Positions 5,815-5,891 of a stretch of DNA of 5,891 nt are shown piece after piece. Origin of the DNA: Bacteroidota bacterium. GTDB taxonomy: Bacteria; Bacteroidota; Bacteroidia; Chitinophagales; UBA2359. Under the pieces are notes generated by a model. It had not been told where the DNA came from. It searched no databases and saw only the letters and a program-made list of their open reading frames with translations. The stretch is taken from positions 8,067 through 13,957 of the forward strand of contig JAHDCM010000035.1 in the NCBI GenBank assembly GCA_020629895.1. The letters run 5' to 3'. The translations under genes were made by a program, and so were the position numbers. Every line of letters begins with the position of its first letter. Within the stretch, counting starts at the first letter, position 1.

Positions 5815-5829
5815 TCTAAGTTGGATTGT
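5811..5829. promoter_or_regulatory. Candidate operator: inverted repeat overlapping the -33 element
   Basis: ACAATC (5811-5816) and GATTGT (5824-5829) form an exact 6-bp inverted repeat with a 7-nt spacer, and the left arm covers the TTG of the predicted promoter. A dimeric ribbon-helix-helix antitoxin bound here would block transcription, which is the usual autoregulation of type II toxin-antitoxin operons. On the minus strand a GTTGACA direct repeat with 15-nt spacing (5848-5842 and 5833-5827) partly overlaps and could be an additional or alternative site. Binding is inference only. Confidence 0.35.
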
Positions 5830-5891
5830 CAACTAATACTCTGTCAACGTTAAAATGACGAATTGATTTAGAATGAGTTTTGATTTCCAAT

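Noticed and set aside
5816..5890. Minus-strand open frame at the right edge, ending in RVLVDNPT and a TAG at 5816-5818
   Set aside because: It could be the last 24 codons of an upstream gene, but another minus frame is also open over most of the same stretch and there is too little sequence to choose. The operon promoter follows directly.

Overview
The window looks like a chromosomal segment from a member of the Bacteroidota. The coding DNA is AT-rich and the start codons lack consistent Shine-Dalgarno sequences. One clear promoter matches the Bacteroidota form (TTG, 22-nt spacer, TAnnTTTG), and the soluble histidine kinase and class I photolyase resemble proteins of that phylum. A saprospiral-type lineage (Aureispira or Saprospira relatives) is a guess from protein style, not a demonstrated assignment. 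All convincing genes lie on the minus strand, so transcription runs from high to low coordinates.

Read in the direction of transcription, the window opens (about 5741 to 4630) with a compact three-gene unit. It contains a ribbon-helix-helix antitoxin, a MazF/PemK-type toxin overlapping it by 4 nt, and, 6 nt further on, a YkgJ-family cysteine-cluster protein. A promoter and a small inverted repeat lie just upstream of the antitoxin, as expected for an autoregulated toxin-antitoxin operon.

A 570-bp non-coding interval follows (4060-4629), and it is the most unusual part of the window. It is richer in G+C than its surroundings and full of inverted repeats: a nearly perfect 68-nt hairpin, several smaller stems, a possible long-range closing pair (GCGTG with CACGC), a REP-like GGGCGA/TCGCCC palindrome, and a 10-bp inverted repeat (TGTCCCCATT / AATGGGGACA) bracketing about 317 bp. 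It looks like a dispersed structured element (REP/MITE-like) or a non-coding RNA read from the plus strand, possibly ending at a hairpin plus T-rich stretch near 4480-4511.

Below it are a 657-residue TPR-containing histidine kinase without a membrane segment or receiver domain (2086-4059) and, 61 nt downstream, an apparently intact class I CPD photolyase (723-2024). No response regulator is visible. A 420-bp AT-rich intergenic stretch (303-722) follows, and then the first 100 codons of a secreted protein with a signal peptide, cut off by the window edge.

The genes do not form one pathway. The evident functional groupings are the toxin-antitoxin-YkgJ operon and, more speculatively, the kinase-photolyase pair.
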